IMG/VR virus record: IMGVR_UViG_3300009788_000168
Location: 1-42,647 of that record
Reading direction: 5' to 3' (one strand)
Length of the DNA: 42,647 bases
DNA from: a virus
In this document: positions 22,111 to 30,727 of the stretch, piece after piece
How the letters are laid out: every line of letters begins with the position of its first letter
Position numbering within the stretch: the stretch's first letter is position 1
Made by a program: the position numbers and the translations under genes
Notes under the pieces: model-generated
Database searches by the model: none
What the model was told of the DNA's origin: nothing
What the model saw: only the letters and a program-made list of their open reading frames with translations

Positions 22111-23586
22111 ATGCCAATACCTAATCTAAACAAAGGGGAGTCACAAAGTAAGTTTATAAGTAGGTGCGCTGGAAATAAGACCATGAATAAGGATTTCCCG
22201 GATCAAAAACAAAGACTTGCTATATGTCATTCTCAGTGGAGGAAAAGGAATAACATGAAAGTAAATATTAGTTTGAAAAATAATTTTGAAATTAAGAAGG
22301 AAGTCATTGGAGACATTGAGTATGTAGTAGTGCCAGTGATAGCAATGGTGGAGGGTGTGCGGAATAAGCTATTATATACCGCTGATGAAATAGCAAAGAA
22401 TGTTGAGCAGTGGGATGGTGTTCCCGTAACAATAAACCATCCTGAAAGTAGAAGAGGAACGAGTGTTGGAGCAAACTCCTCTCCACAACTAATGGAAATA
22501 CAGGTAGGTAAGATGTTTAATACTACTGTCATAGGTGGAAAGCTTAAGGGAGAGCTATGGATTAGTATAGAAAGAGTTAAAGAGGTTTCTCCAGAATCAT
22601 TGTCGGCTATAGAGGAAGGTAGGTTGGAGGTTAGTGTAGGTTTGTTTAGTGCTGGGGATGGAACTAAAGGTGTTTGGAATAATGAGGAGTATAATGAAAA
22701 GCTATTTGATTTTACGCCTGATCATATTGCTTTATTGCCTGAGGGGTTAGGTGCTTGTAGTTGGGCGGACGGTTGTGGTGTGAGAGATAATAGAAGAGGA
22801 GGTGATGGTGATGTGAAAATTACTGTTGATAAGGTTGGAGATGTATCACAATTTACATTTATAGGTTCAGATGAAGAAGTTGGATCGGCTTTAGCACTTT
22901 TAAATAAGGAGGTTACCAGTATGATAACAAAAGAGAGAATAGATGCTTTGTATACGAATGATAAGAAATTTATGTTTCCTGATGACGATCCTACAAGGAA
23001 ATTCTTATCTAAGTTATCGGAGGATGTTTTTGTAAAGTTAGAGGATTGTAGGTGTAGTGAAGTGGATGCTTTACTTACAAATGCTAAGAAAGCAGAAGAT
23101 GAAAATAAGAAATTGCTCAGGGTTAATTCTGATTTAAAAACTGAGTTGGAAAAAAGTAAGAAAGAGAAGATGGATGGTGATAAGGAAAAAACGGATAATA
23201 AGGGGGATGGGGATTTGAAGATAAATAAGGAAGAGTTAGCGAAAGAGATTCTTGAAGGTTTTACCTTTGATCAGCTTCTTGGAAAAGCAAAACCTGAATT
23301 GAGGGAGTCAATTGAAGATGGTCTTAAGGTGAATGAGGAAAAAAGGAGTGGGTTGATTAAAAGCATTTTATCCAAAAAGGATTGTCCTTATGAAGAGGAA
23401 GAGTTGAAGGGTTTGAAGACTAATGCTTTGGAGAAGTTGGTTTCTTTCGGTCAAGTCCAGGTTAATTATACGGGGCGTGGTGGGGGTAAGACAACCACTC
23501 AGTATACTGAATTTGAAAAACATTCTGATGGTTCCGGTGTCCCTAAGATGCCAACGCTTGAAGAGTATGCCGCTTCGCTTAAATAA
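22111..23586 (+). CDS. prohead protease fused to scaffold (DUF2213 type)
   Basis: 491 residues. Residues 1-47 form a small basic domain (KFISRCAGNKTMNKDFPDQ) often fused to this family. Residues ~50-230 are a DUF2213-like protease domain (VPVTINHPESR, SVGLFSAG, FDFTPDHIALLPEG). Residues ~270-491 are a charged coiled-coil scaffold with a C-terminal tail. An in-frame ATG at 22255 has GGAGGAAAAGGA upstream, so a form without the first domain may also be made. A strong internal start at 22921 makes the scaffold alone. Confidence 0.82.
   Translation: MPIPNLNKGESQSKFISRCAGNKTMNKDFPDQKQRLAICHSQWRKRNNMKVNISLKNNFEIKKEVIGDIEYVVVPVIAMVEGVRNKLLYTADEIAKNVEQWDGVPVTINHPESRRGTSVGANSSPQLMEIQVGKMFNTTVIGGKLKGELWISIERVKEVSPESLSAIEEGRLEVSVGLFSAGDGTKGVWNNEEYNEKLFDFTPDHIALLPEGLGACSWADGCGVRDNRRGGDGDVKITVDKVGDVSQFTFIGSDEEVGSALALLNKEVTSMITKERIDALYTNDKKFMFPDDDPTRKFLSKLSEDVFVKLEDCRCSEVDALLTNAKKAEDENKKLLRVNSDLKTELEKSKKEKMDGDKEKTDNKGDGDLKINKEELAKEILEGFTFDQLLGKAKPELRESIEDGLKVNEEKRSGLIKSILSKKDCPYEEEELKGLKTNALEKLVSFGQVQVNYTGRGGGKTTTQYTEFEKHSDGSGVPKMPTLEEYAASLK
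22921..23586 (+). CDS. nested scaffold protein from internal start
   Basis: In frame with the protease, AAGGAGG (22906-22912) stands eight bases before ATG 22921. It would yield a 221-residue scaffold comprising the charged helical region (residues LLRVNSDLKTELEKSKKEK in the middle) and a C-terminal tail, without the protease domain. This is the lambda C/Nu3 plan: much scaffold, little protease fusion. Confidence 0.7.
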   Translation: MITKERIDALYTNDKKFMFPDDDPTRKFLSKLSEDVFVKLEDCRCSEVDALLTNAKKAEDENKKLLRVNSDLKTELEKSKKEKMDGDKEKTDNKGDGDLKINKEELAKEILEGFTFDQLLGKAKPELRESIEDGLKVNEEKRSGLIKSILSKKDCPYEEEELKGLKTNALEKLVSFGQVQVNYTGRGGGKTTTQYTEFEKHSDGSGVPKMPTLEEYAASLK

Positions 23587-23629
23587 TTTATTTTATTTTA
23601 GATGTTTGTTTTTATAGGAGGGATTTTAT

Positions 23630-24061
23630 ATGGCGCCGAAAACAATTTTATTGAAGGGCAATCCCCATCAGAAGCTGGCAAAGGCTACTGCTGTGGCGAT
23701 TACGCCAGGATATTTGTGTCAGTATGATAGTACTGCTGGTCAAATAGAAGCTCATAGCACTTCTGGGGGAAATGCGGCAAGATTATTTGCAATAGAGGAT
23801 GCTCTACAAGGCAAAGAGATTGGTGACAATTATGCTGTAAGTTCTCAAGTGCAGTTTATATGTGCGAGGTTGGGAGACGAGATTTATGCTATGTTGCAAG
23901 ACGGTCAGAACATTACTAGAGGTCAGTATTTGGAGAGTAATGGCGATGGTACATTGAAAGCGTATGGATCGGGATTTCCTGTTGCTGTTGCATTAGAGGC
24001 GGTGGACTTGTCAGCTTCTGCAAATACAGCGGATGCTAGAATCAAGATTGAAATAATGTAA
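23630..24061 (+). CDS. head decoration-like protein
   Basis: A 143-residue Gly/Ala-rich beta protein located exactly between scaffold and capsid genes, where small decoration or stabilising proteins usually lie. It has GQYLESNGDGTLKAYGSG and VAVALEAVDLSAS, as in short DUF2190-like phage structural proteins. ATAGGAGG precedes the ATG. The call rests mainly on position and style. Confidence 0.65.
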   Translation: MAPKTILLKGNPHQKLAKATAVAITPGYLCQYDSTAGQIEAHSTSGGNAARLFAIEDALQGKEIGDNYAVSSQVQFICARLGDEIYAMLQDGQNITRGQYLESNGDGTLKAYGSGFPVAVALEAVDLSASANTADARIKIEIM

Positions 24062-24093
24062 TTCATTTTTAATTTAGAATAGGAGGATTGTGT

Positions 24094-25104
24094 ATGGAGC
24101 CTAATGTAAACATTGGAGGGGATGCTCAAGTAACTTCTTTTCAAGAGATGCTTGATGCGAAAGGTTATGGAGGGAGTATTGCTTCTAAACTTCTACATAA
24201 CAATATGGATGTAAAGTGTCTAAGGACTAATGAGACCCTTTTACATGAGGAATGGTTAGAGATAGATAAGGCAGTGATAGAGGCCGCTCATTTAAGGCAG
24301 GTAGGCATAGCTGATTTACGTTCTAGGAATTTAGTTTATACAATGAATGGAATGGCAAAATCAGTTTTGGCTTATCAGGATATGTCGGATATTGAGGGAG
24401 CAGATGTTTCGATGGATGGGGTTACTAAAGGTGAGAGAGATCGCCCTGAATATAACATAAATTATTTGCCATTGCCTATTATTTTCAAAGACTTTAGTTT
24501 TTCTTTAAGGGAATTACAAGAGTCTAGGAACGGTAGCCAGCCGTTAGATACTACTATGGCAGCGGCTTCGGCAAATAAAGTAATTGAGAAAGCGGAAGAG
24601 TGGTTATTTCAAGGTTCAAGTTCTTTTACTTATGGTGGGGGTACTATCAGAGGATACCAAGACGCTCCTCAAAGGACTACCAGGGCGATTGGGACTAGTT
24701 GGACTACTGATACTGGAGCTAACATTTTAACGGATGTGAGGAATGCGAAACAGGATAAAATTGATGATAGGCATTATGGAGATGCAATCTTGTATATTCC
24801 TACGGCGTATGAAACTGTTATGGATAATGATTTTACCACTAATTATCCGATAACCATAAGGGAAAGAATTTTGAAAATGACTGGTATTCAGGATATAAAG
24901 GTAGCTGATCAGTTAACTGCGGATAACGTTATGTTGGTACAAATGACTGCCGATGTGGTAAGAATTGTTGAGGGTCTTCCAATCACTACAGTACAATGGA
25001 GTTCTGGTGATGGCCTAAGAATCTTCTTCAAGGTCATGACGATTCTGATTCCACAGGTACGGAATGATCAACAGAGTCGTAGTGGTATCGTTCATTTGTC
25101 ATAG
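24094..25104 (+). CDS. major capsid protein, HK97 fold (encapsulin-like)
   Basis: 336 residues. The central region, NYLPLPIIFKDFSFSLREL then LDTTMAAASANKVIEKAEEW, LFQG, and RGYQDAP, is the E-loop/spine arrangement shared by HK97-fold capsids and encapsulins. The later IPTAYETVMDNDF and LVQMTADVVRIVEG segments belong to the A-domain and P-domain. The order protease-scaffold, decoration, capsid supports it. ATG at 24094 has AGGAGG seven bases upstream, better than the GTG at 24088. Confidence 0.85.
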   Translation: MEPNVNIGGDAQVTSFQEMLDAKGYGGSIASKLLHNNMDVKCLRTNETLLHEEWLEIDKAVIEAAHLRQVGIADLRSRNLVYTMNGMAKSVLAYQDMSDIEGADVSMDGVTKGERDRPEYNINYLPLPIIFKDFSFSLRELQESRNGSQPLDTTMAAASANKVIEKAEEWLFQGSSSFTYGGGTIRGYQDAPQRTTRAIGTSWTTDTGANILTDVRNAKQDKIDDRHYGDAILYIPTAYETVMDNDFTTNYPITIRERILKMTGIQDIKVADQLTADNVMLVQMTADVVRIVEGLPITTVQWSSGDGLRIFFKVMTILIPQVRNDQQSRSGIVHLS

Positions 25105-25155
25105 TGGCTGAAATTTATTTTAAATGGTATACAATCCATTCTTAGGAGGGTGCAT

Positions 25156-25491
25156 ATGAAGTTTAGATTAATGAAAAAAAGAGGGAGACACATTACAAAG
25201 GATAAAGTTTATTATGAAGGTGATATTATTACTTGTGAAGATGAGAAGGAGTTAGGAGGTGCTTTAAATAAGTTTGAAAGAGTTGATTTTAAAGAGGATG
25301 TTATGCCTGATCCTATATTATTCACAATAGTCAAGAGAGTGGAGAAAAAAGGGTATGATGTGGTAAACATTGAATCAGGAGAGAAGATCAATGACAATGC
25401 TTTAACAAAAAAAGAGGCTGAGGAGTTGGTTGGTGAAACCAAAAAGGAGCAAGTAGGTGAAATGGTTAGTGCCGAAGATGTGGCAAGGTAG
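25156..25491 (+). CDS. hypothetical protein after the capsid gene, 111 aa
   Basis: A basic beta-like N-terminus (KFRLMKKRGRH) and an acidic helical C-terminus. Position after the capsid fits a head-completion or accessory head protein, but I see no known motif. ATG at 25156 has AGGAGG six bases upstream. Its end overlaps the next gene by 35 bases. Confidence 0.55.
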   Translation: MKFRLMKKRGRHITKDKVYYEGDIITCEDEKELGGALNKFERVDFKEDVMPDPILFTIVKRVEKKGYDVVNIESGEKINDNALTKKEAEELVGETKKEQVGEMVSAEDVAR

Positions 25492-26095
25492 AACCGTTTA
25501 CATCGTAGGGGGAGGTTCTAGCATTAAGAACTTAGACCTATCTCTAATTCACAATGAAAGATGTATAGGTGTTAATAATTCTTACATGTTTGGTAATTGG
25601 ATAGACATCTGTTGGTTTGGAGATTCTAGGTGGTTCGAATGGCATAGCACCCATAAACAATTTAGGGAAGGGTGGCGAGATTTTCAAGGAATTCAAGCAT
25701 GCTGTGTTGATAGATGTTGTGATCATAAAAGAGTGAAGTATCTAGAACGTAGCATTAAGGCAGATGGAATAGACGTCAATCCCTCAAAGGTATGTTGGAA
25801 TAAAACAAGTGGAGCTAGTGCCATTAACTTGGCTTACCATCTTGGAGCTAAGTTGATTGTGCTTATTGGCTTTGATATGCAGATAGTCAATGGAGAGGAA
25901 AACTGGCATAATGATCATGTTAAGCATGGAGATAATTTAAATCCGTATCCTAAATAGTTGGATGTTTTTCCGGCAATAAGCAGAGACTTAAAAAGTCTGA
26001 AAGTTGATATAGTGAATACCAGTTTAGACAGTACCATACCGGAAGAGATAATTACTAAGAAACCATTAGAAGATATTGTTAAGGGTGGATTGTAA
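25457..26095 (+). pseudogene. DUF115-like protein, copy 1, interrupted by amber
   Basis: A paralogue of the gene at 26691-27332. It shares WQG-x-T-x-Y-[IV]-[IV]-GGGSSIK, NERCI-x-VNNSYM, CWFGDSRW and GFDM over the whole length. TAG at 25955-25957 stands after NPYPK. The frame then continues for 45 codons, still matching the paralogue (ISRDLKSL, VNTSLDSTIPEE), to TAA. So the copy is full-length but interrupted, with no other lesion. GTG at 25457 follows AAAGGAG. Probably a Rossmann-type nucleotide-sugar protein; see the intact copy. Confidence 0.7.
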
Positions 26096-26097
26096 TA

Positions 26098-26484
26098 ATG
26101 GCTGAAATAATGAATGGTTCTAAAGGAAGTGACTTAGAACGTAGAGAAGCAGAGCGGAGGGAGTTTGATAGGCAATTAAAGGAAAAAGAAGTTGAGGGAA
26201 GGATTGAGCTTGCCAAAACATTAGCAAAGATAGGAGGCACACTTGATCATCTATATAATGGACAGACGGAGTTGAAGTCAGATCAAAAAGAAATAGGTAA
26301 AACATTTGATAAACACATACTATCAGATCAAAAAAGATATACTGATGTTATTGTTGAGATGAATTATTTAAGAGGGCAGAATAGATATTGGTATGTGATA
26401 ATCAGTATTATTGGTTGTATTATTGCTATTTCTACAGTGGCTGCAACACTTTTAAGTTTGAGCAATATAGGAGGAAGAAGTTAA
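26098..26484 (+). CDS. coiled-coil membrane protein, holin-accessory-like
   Basis: 128 residues. A long charged helical region (residues ~10-90, ERREAERREFDRQLKEKE) is followed by one transmembrane helix (about 97-120). This is the layout of XhlA/hemolysin-type phage lysis accessory proteins. The neighbour at 26485 is holin-like. No endolysin gene was recognised nearby, so the lysis role is inference. Confidence 0.6.
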   Translation: MAEIMNGSKGSDLERREAERREFDRQLKEKEVEGRIELAKTLAKIGGTLDHLYNGQTELKSDQKEIGKTFDKHILSDQKRYTDVIVEMNYLRGQNRYWYVIISIIGCIIAISTVAATLLSLSNIGGRS

Positions 26485-26694
26485 GTGAGTAAATTAATAG
26501 AGATGTTTTCAGATGCTCAAGGCAATTTAAGTTCTATGAGAGCGTTCAACGGTGTTATAATATTGGGTGCTTTCATAGATTGGATGGGTTCTAGGTTCAT
26601 TGAACATGCACAATGGGAGCCTGGAATGACTGTCGCCGGTATAATAATTGGAGCATTGACGGCGCAGACAGTAAAAAGAAAATTTGAAAAATGA
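26485..26694 (+). CDS. holin-like small membrane protein, 69 aa
   Basis: Starts GTG, immediately after the previous stop. It has two hydrophobic segments (VIILGAFIDWMG and AGIIIGALTAQTV) and a basic C-terminus (KRKFEK), as in class II-like holins. It overlaps the next gene by four bases. Call from topology and from pairing with the coiled-coil membrane protein. Confidence 0.6.
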   Translation: MSKLIEMFSDAQGNLSSMRAFNGVIILGAFIDWMGSRFIEHAQWEPGMTVAGIIIGALTAQTVKRKFEK

Positions 26695-27332
26695 TATGGA
26701 AAGTACCTAGACTTTGGCAAGGTGAAACTGCATATGTTATTGGTGGAGGTTCTAGTATTAAGGATTTAGATTTATCTATACTTCACAATGAAAGATGTAT
26801 TGCTGTTAATAATTCTTACATGCTTGGTGATTGGATTGATGTTTGTTGGTTTGGCGATAGTAGATGGCTAGAATGGCATAGAACATACGATCAATTTAGG
26901 GAAGGATGGAAGAGCTTTACAGGAATAAAGGTTACTTGCGTTGCTAATTGTAAGAATCATAAGGAGATAAAATATATTGCAGTAAGTGAGAAGTCTAGGG
27001 GGATAGAAACTGATTGTGATAAAATTGCATGGAATAAGACTAGTGGTGGTAGTGCTATTAATATTGCTTACCATTTAGGAGTTACTAAAATCATTTTGGT
27101 AGGATTCGATATGAAAGTGATAGCGGGTAAAAAGAATTGGCATGACGATCATCCTAAACGAGAATATGAAACTAATCCTTATCCAAGATTTGTAAAGGTG
27201 TTTTCTGATATAAGTAGGGACTTAAAAAGTTTGGGGGTTGATATCATAAATACCAGTTTAGATAGTGCTATTCCAGAAGAGTATATTCCTAAAAAACCAT
27301 TAGAAGAAGTTGTTAAGAATGGATATATATAA
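26691..27332 (+). CDS. DUF115-like Rossmann protein, copy 2 (intact)
   Basis: 213 residues. A nucleotide-binding-like turn GGGSSIKDLDLS (about 18-29), CWFGDSRW, the helix WNKTSGGSAINIAYHLG and the strand IILVGFDM suggest a Rossmann-like fold related to DUF115/sialyltransferase-like proteins found in phages and glycan loci. An acceptor or donor sugar is unknown. It lies upstream of the sugar cassette. Copy 1 is about 640 bases upstream, separated only by the two lysis-like genes, so a tandem duplication was split by them or spans them. Confidence 0.6.
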   Translation: MIWKVPRLWQGETAYVIGGGSSIKDLDLSILHNERCIAVNNSYMLGDWIDVCWFGDSRWLEWHRTYDQFREGWKSFTGIKVTCVANCKNHKEIKYIAVSEKSRGIETDCDKIAWNKTSGGSAINIAYHLGVTKIILVGFDMKVIAGKKNWHDDHPKREYETNPYPRFVKVFSDISRDLKSLGVDIINTSLDSAIPEEYIPKKPLEEVVKNGYI

Positions 27333-27811
27333 TGGTCACTATAAATGATTTTCAAAAGAATACCAATAGAAGGCCTTTAGTAGAACTTATATCATCTTCC
27401 TTTGTTCAAGATATTCCTTTCGATGGTAAACTCCTAACTACAGAGACTCAAGATGAAACACACCCCACCTCTATAACACATTCCTCAGGTAGAATATTAA
27501 TGGCATATGCTCAATTAGAGGCTGGTTTGAGTCAGGAAATTCATTATAAATTTAGTGATATAGATAGACAAGAGTTTAGTGAGGTAGTGTGGTCTGTCTC
27601 TTCTTCAACTAGAACGGTAGAGGGTATTTCTGTAACTGAATTAAATAATGGAGATATAGGAATTGTATGGTTAGAAAACGATAATGATACTACTTATTAT
27701 TTACAATGTAAAACAATGACTGTATTGGGAGTTGAATTGACTACTGGTTTAATTGGAAGTTGGGCTTTTTCTATTGATACTGGTGCCCCCTCAGTATTGC
27801 AATTAACTTAA
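27332..27811 (+). CDS. sialidase/BNR-like beta-propeller fragment
   Basis: 159 residues. The segments THSSGRILMAYAQLEAG and ELNNGDIGIVWLENDND resemble blades of BNR/sialidase-type propellers, as in receptor-binding or glycan-binding virion proteins. It is too short for a full propeller, so it is a truncated or single-domain version. It resembles in style the partial protein at 41935, and overlaps the previous gene by one base. Confidence 0.5.
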   Translation: MVTINDFQKNTNRRPLVELISSSFVQDIPFDGKLLTTETQDETHPTSITHSSGRILMAYAQLEAGLSQEIHYKFSDIDRQEFSEVVWSVSSSTRTVEGISVTELNNGDIGIVWLENDNDTTYYLQCKTMTVLGVELTTGLIGSWAFSIDTGAPSVLQLT

Positions 27812-28006
27812 ATGAAAAGATTAAAAGGGTTAAAATACAAGGGGTTATGTTTTACAGCCGTTCATGATTTAGATCCATTAGTTTATAATGAGAAAGGGAA
27901 TGGGTATTGGGTGTTTTTAGATTTTCCTTGGAAGTTTGGGTGGATTACTACTCAAATGAATGAATATTTATTTTTAGGATTTTGCTATTTATCATGGTCA
28001 ATGTAA
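27812..28006 (+). CDS. hypothetical aromatic-rich protein, 64 aa
   Basis: An unrecognised 64-residue protein, very rich in Phe, Trp, Tyr and Leu (GYWVFLDFPWKFGWI). Its ATG directly follows the preceding TAA with no ribosome site, so it depends on re-initiation if real. Confidence 0.4.
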   Translation: MKRLKGLKYKGLCFTAVHDLDPLVYNEKGNGYWVFLDFPWKFGWITTQMNEYLFLGFCYLSWSM

Positions 28007-28021
28007 GGAATTAAAAAAATC

Positions 28022-28660
28022 ATGCTTACAATAGTTTGTGTTTTAAAAAGTGGTGGTGATTATGATTGGGAGTATGTGGAAAGATTGTATAAGGGAGTGC
28101 AGAATAATCTTAGTTATTGTCATGATTTTATTGTGCTAACTGATACGTTTTTTGAGACAGAGAAACCACGTATTCGTCAAATTCCTTTAACTTTAAATCT
28201 TCCTGGATATTGGAGTAAGATAGAATTATTTAAATTGAAAGGATCAATAATTTATTTTGATCTTGATACTATAATCTTAGGTTCAATTAATAGATTAGCT
28301 AAAGAGGTGTTGCGTTTTGAAAGTACAGAACAACCTATGTTTTATATGTTAAAAGCTTTTAGCTCTAGAAAATGGGCTTCTGGAATAATAGCATGGTGTG
28401 GTGATTTTAGTTGGGTATATTCTAATTTTACAAAAGAAGATTATCAAAAAGAAAAATGGGAAGTGGATTATATTCTAAAGGAATTAGGGATAAAACCATA
28501 TAAAATAAAGAGTATTCAAGATTATGTTCGTGGTAAGATTTATAGTTATAAACATCATTGCAAAGAGGGTGTTCCTGATGATGCTGGTATAATTTGTTTT
28601 CATGGTAAACCCAGACCTAGGGAGGTTGGATGGTTAGATGGAGTTTGTGTTGCAAAATAA
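28022..28660 (+). CDS. glycosyltransferase (GT8-like)
   Basis: 212 residues. An N-terminal strand LTIVCVLKSGGDYDW is followed by a metal/nucleotide-sugar DxD in IIYFDLDTIIL (about 76-86) and a C-terminal CFHGKPRP, the usual features of GT8/GT-A-type glycosyltransferases. It would transfer a sugar from a nucleotide donor to a glycan, cell-surface or virion acceptor. First gene of the modification cassette; it overlaps the radical-SAM gene by 23 bases. Confidence 0.72.
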   Translation: MLTIVCVLKSGGDYDWEYVERLYKGVQNNLSYCHDFIVLTDTFFETEKPRIRQIPLTLNLPGYWSKIELFKLKGSIIYFDLDTIILGSINRLAKEVLRFESTEQPMFYMLKAFSSRKWASGIIAWCGDFSWVYSNFTKEDYQKEKWEVDYILKELGIKPYKIKSIQDYVRGKIYSYKHHCKEGVPDDAGIICFHGKPRPREVGWLDGVCVAK

Positions 28661-29615
28661 AATAAATTCTTTTACTTCTGCTGGTATATTTCCTATTAAA
28701 GTTTTACAAGATAGAGATTGCATTAGTAGAGAAAAGAAAATAGTCCCTAGACATGTTCAATTAATTATTACAAATGATTGCAATCTAAAATGTAATTTTT
28801 GTTCTTGTTCTAAAAGAGATATAGGAAAGGAAATGAATCTTGAAGTTGTCATAAAGGTGATGGAAGAGTATTGTGGGTTAGGATGCATGTCAGTTACCAT
28901 TACAGGTGGAGGAGAGCCTTTATTACATAAAGATATAAACAATATATTGTTTTATATTTCTAACTTAGGAATAAAAATAGGATTAGTTACGAATGGATTA
29001 TGTTTATCTAAATTAACCACGAGTAGTTTAAATCGTATAGATTGGATAAGGATTTCTTTTGATGATAATAGAGAATTTAAAAAACTAGAAAAAGTGTTTC
29101 AGGATATAGATTTTTCAATCTTAGATTGGTCTTTTAGCTATGTATTATCTAGCAATCCAAATTATAAGAATCTTAAAGACGTTATAGAATTTGCTAATAG
29201 AAAAGAGTTCACTCATGTTAGAATTGTTACTGATCTGCTTGATTTATCTAATGTGCCTGATATGTTGAGTGTTAGAAACCAAATACAAGATATGGGAATT
29301 GATGATTCTTTAGTAATATATCAGGGGAGGAAAAAGTTTACAAAGGGTAAAAAAAGATGTTTGATTTCTTTGCTCAAACCCGTGGTAGATGTAGACGGAA
29401 GTTTATATCCATGTTGTGGAAGTCAATATGCTATGCAAAAACCCTCATACCAATATAATGGGGATATGAGGATGGGGGGTATAGAAGAGATAATGGATAT
29501 TTTTGATAAGCAAAGATATTTTGATGGTAGTGCTTGTGTGAAATGTTATTACGATAATTATAATTATTTACTTGAAGGTATGATAGAAGATGTGGAGCAT
29601 AGAGAGTTTTTATGA
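28638..29615 (+). CDS. radical SAM enzyme with SPASM-like C-terminus
   Basis: 325 residues. CNLKCNFC (about 49-56) is the CxxxCxxC motif that binds the 4Fe-4S cluster, followed by the GGGEP motif (SVTITGGGEPLL) that contacts AdoMet. A C-terminal Cys cluster (RCLISLL, YPCCGSQ, CVKCYYDN) can hold an auxiliary cluster as in SPASM/Twitch proteins. Such enzymes modify peptides or sugars by radical chemistry. Being within a glycosyl/methyl cassette, a sugar or glycopeptide substrate is possible. It overlaps the next gene by four bases. Confidence 0.82.
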   Translation: MEFVLQNKINSFTSAGIFPIKVLQDRDCISREKKIVPRHVQLIITNDCNLKCNFCSCSKRDIGKEMNLEVVIKVMEEYCGLGCMSVTITGGGEPLLHKDINNILFYISNLGIKIGLVTNGLCLSKLTTSSLNRIDWIRISFDDNREFKKLEKVFQDIDFSILDWSFSYVLSSNPNYKNLKDVIEFANRKEFTHVRIVTDLLDLSNVPDMLSVRNQIQDMGIDDSLVIYQGRKKFTKGKKRCLISLLKPVVDVDGSLYPCCGSQYAMQKPSYQYNGDMRMGGIEEIMDIFDKQRYFDGSACVKCYYDNYNYLLEGMIEDVEHREFL

Positions 29616-30235
29616 GAGATTGGTGGAATAAACAACAACAGGATTTTGATAAGAGAAGAGAGGTTAGGTTTCTTGCAAACAGTTCTCCCTGTAAGATTTG
29701 GGAATTTTTAAATATTGATAATAAGATAAAAAAAGGAACGAAAGTTTTAAATATTGGGGTAGGTACCGGGCGGGATACTATGTTGTTGCATTGTCAAAGA
29801 GGAGTAGAAGTGAGTGTATTGGATATTTCCCCTCTAGCATTGAAAAGAGTACATAGAATGGCTAAAGGATATTTATCTGAGAATTTAGAGAGTGTTCTTC
29901 CTTCTGATTATTTTGATTTGGCTATTTCTCATTTAGTATCTCAACATATGGGGGATAGGGAATTATTACATCAATTTAGGAATGTAATAAGAAGTATCAG
30001 GGAAAAGGGTATTTTTGCTTTACAATTTGCCTGGGCGGAAGGGGTGGTAGTTGGGGGTAAAAGAGATCAAGAGTTAGGGGAATGTTCAAGATATGATACA
30101 AGAATGGAATACCTTATAGACAAGGCTGGTGGAAAGGTTGTCTATTCAGTTCCTCCTATTATATATAAAGATAGAGATTGGGGGAAGAAAAAAGGAGATG
30201 TTGTTTGGTTTGGTGTTCATATTTCTAAGAAATAA
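29612..30235 (+). CDS. SAM-dependent methyltransferase, 207 aa
   Basis: A class I methyltransferase fold: motif I VLNIGVGTGRDTM (AdoMet-binding), an acidic residue at the end of strand 2 (VSVLDIS) and a later FDLAISHLVSQHM. It starts with ATGA overlap to the radical-SAM gene. The target is unknown; it may methylate cassette-made sugars. Confidence 0.78.
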   Translation: MRDWWNKQQQDFDKRREVRFLANSSPCKIWEFLNIDNKIKKGTKVLNIGVGTGRDTMLLHCQRGVEVSVLDISPLALKRVHRMAKGYLSENLESVLPSDYFDLAISHLVSQHMGDRELLHQFRNVIRSIREKGIFALQFAWAEGVVVGGKRDQELGECSRYDTRMEYLIDKAGGKVVYSVPPIIYKDRDWGKKKGDVVWFGVHISKK

Positions 30236-30250
30236 TGATATTGATGTTCA

Positions 30251-30727
30251 ATGAATTTAATTCAATTTACTTCTAATCTAGTAAAACAAGATGGTGTTAT
30301 TTTAGATATAGGGTGTGGAAATAAATGTTATGAAAGCAAAATAAAACAAGGAAAGTTTGTTTCAATAGATGCTTTAGCAGAATTAAATCCTAATTATGTT
30401 ATAGATTTAGAGTATGAGAATTTGCCTTTTGATTCAAATAGTTTTGATATGATTTTGTTATTAGATTTTATTGAACATTTAACAAAACATAGAGGGAGTG
30501 AAATAATAAAACAATGCCAACAAATTGCAAGAAAATATATTTTAATTAGCACTCCTATTTTTTGGACGGATAACAGTGTAAATATAAATAATCATATTGC
30601 CTGGAAACACAATCCTTATAATGAACATAAAAGTTTGTGGGAGATTTCCGATTTTTCAGAAGGTTGGAAAAGAATAGAAGGTCTTAAAAATTTACAAAAA
30701 CAATACGTGTTATTATGGGAAAAATAA
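30251..30727 (+). CDS. SAM-dependent methyltransferase-like, 158 aa
   Basis: Compact type-11-like methyltransferase: VILDIGCGNKCYES (motif I), FVSIDALAE (motif II) and FDMILLLDFIEHL (motif IV). It is shorter than most class I enzymes, so the substrate-binding part is reduced. It overlaps the next gene by 13 bases. Confidence 0.75.
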   Translation: MNLIQFTSNLVKQDGVILDIGCGNKCYESKIKQGKFVSIDALAELNPNYVIDLEYENLPFDSNSFDMILLLDFIEHLTKHRGSEIIKQCQQIARKYILISTPIFWTDNSVNINNHIAWKHNPYNEHKSLWEISDFSEGWKRIEGLKNLQKQYVLLWEK

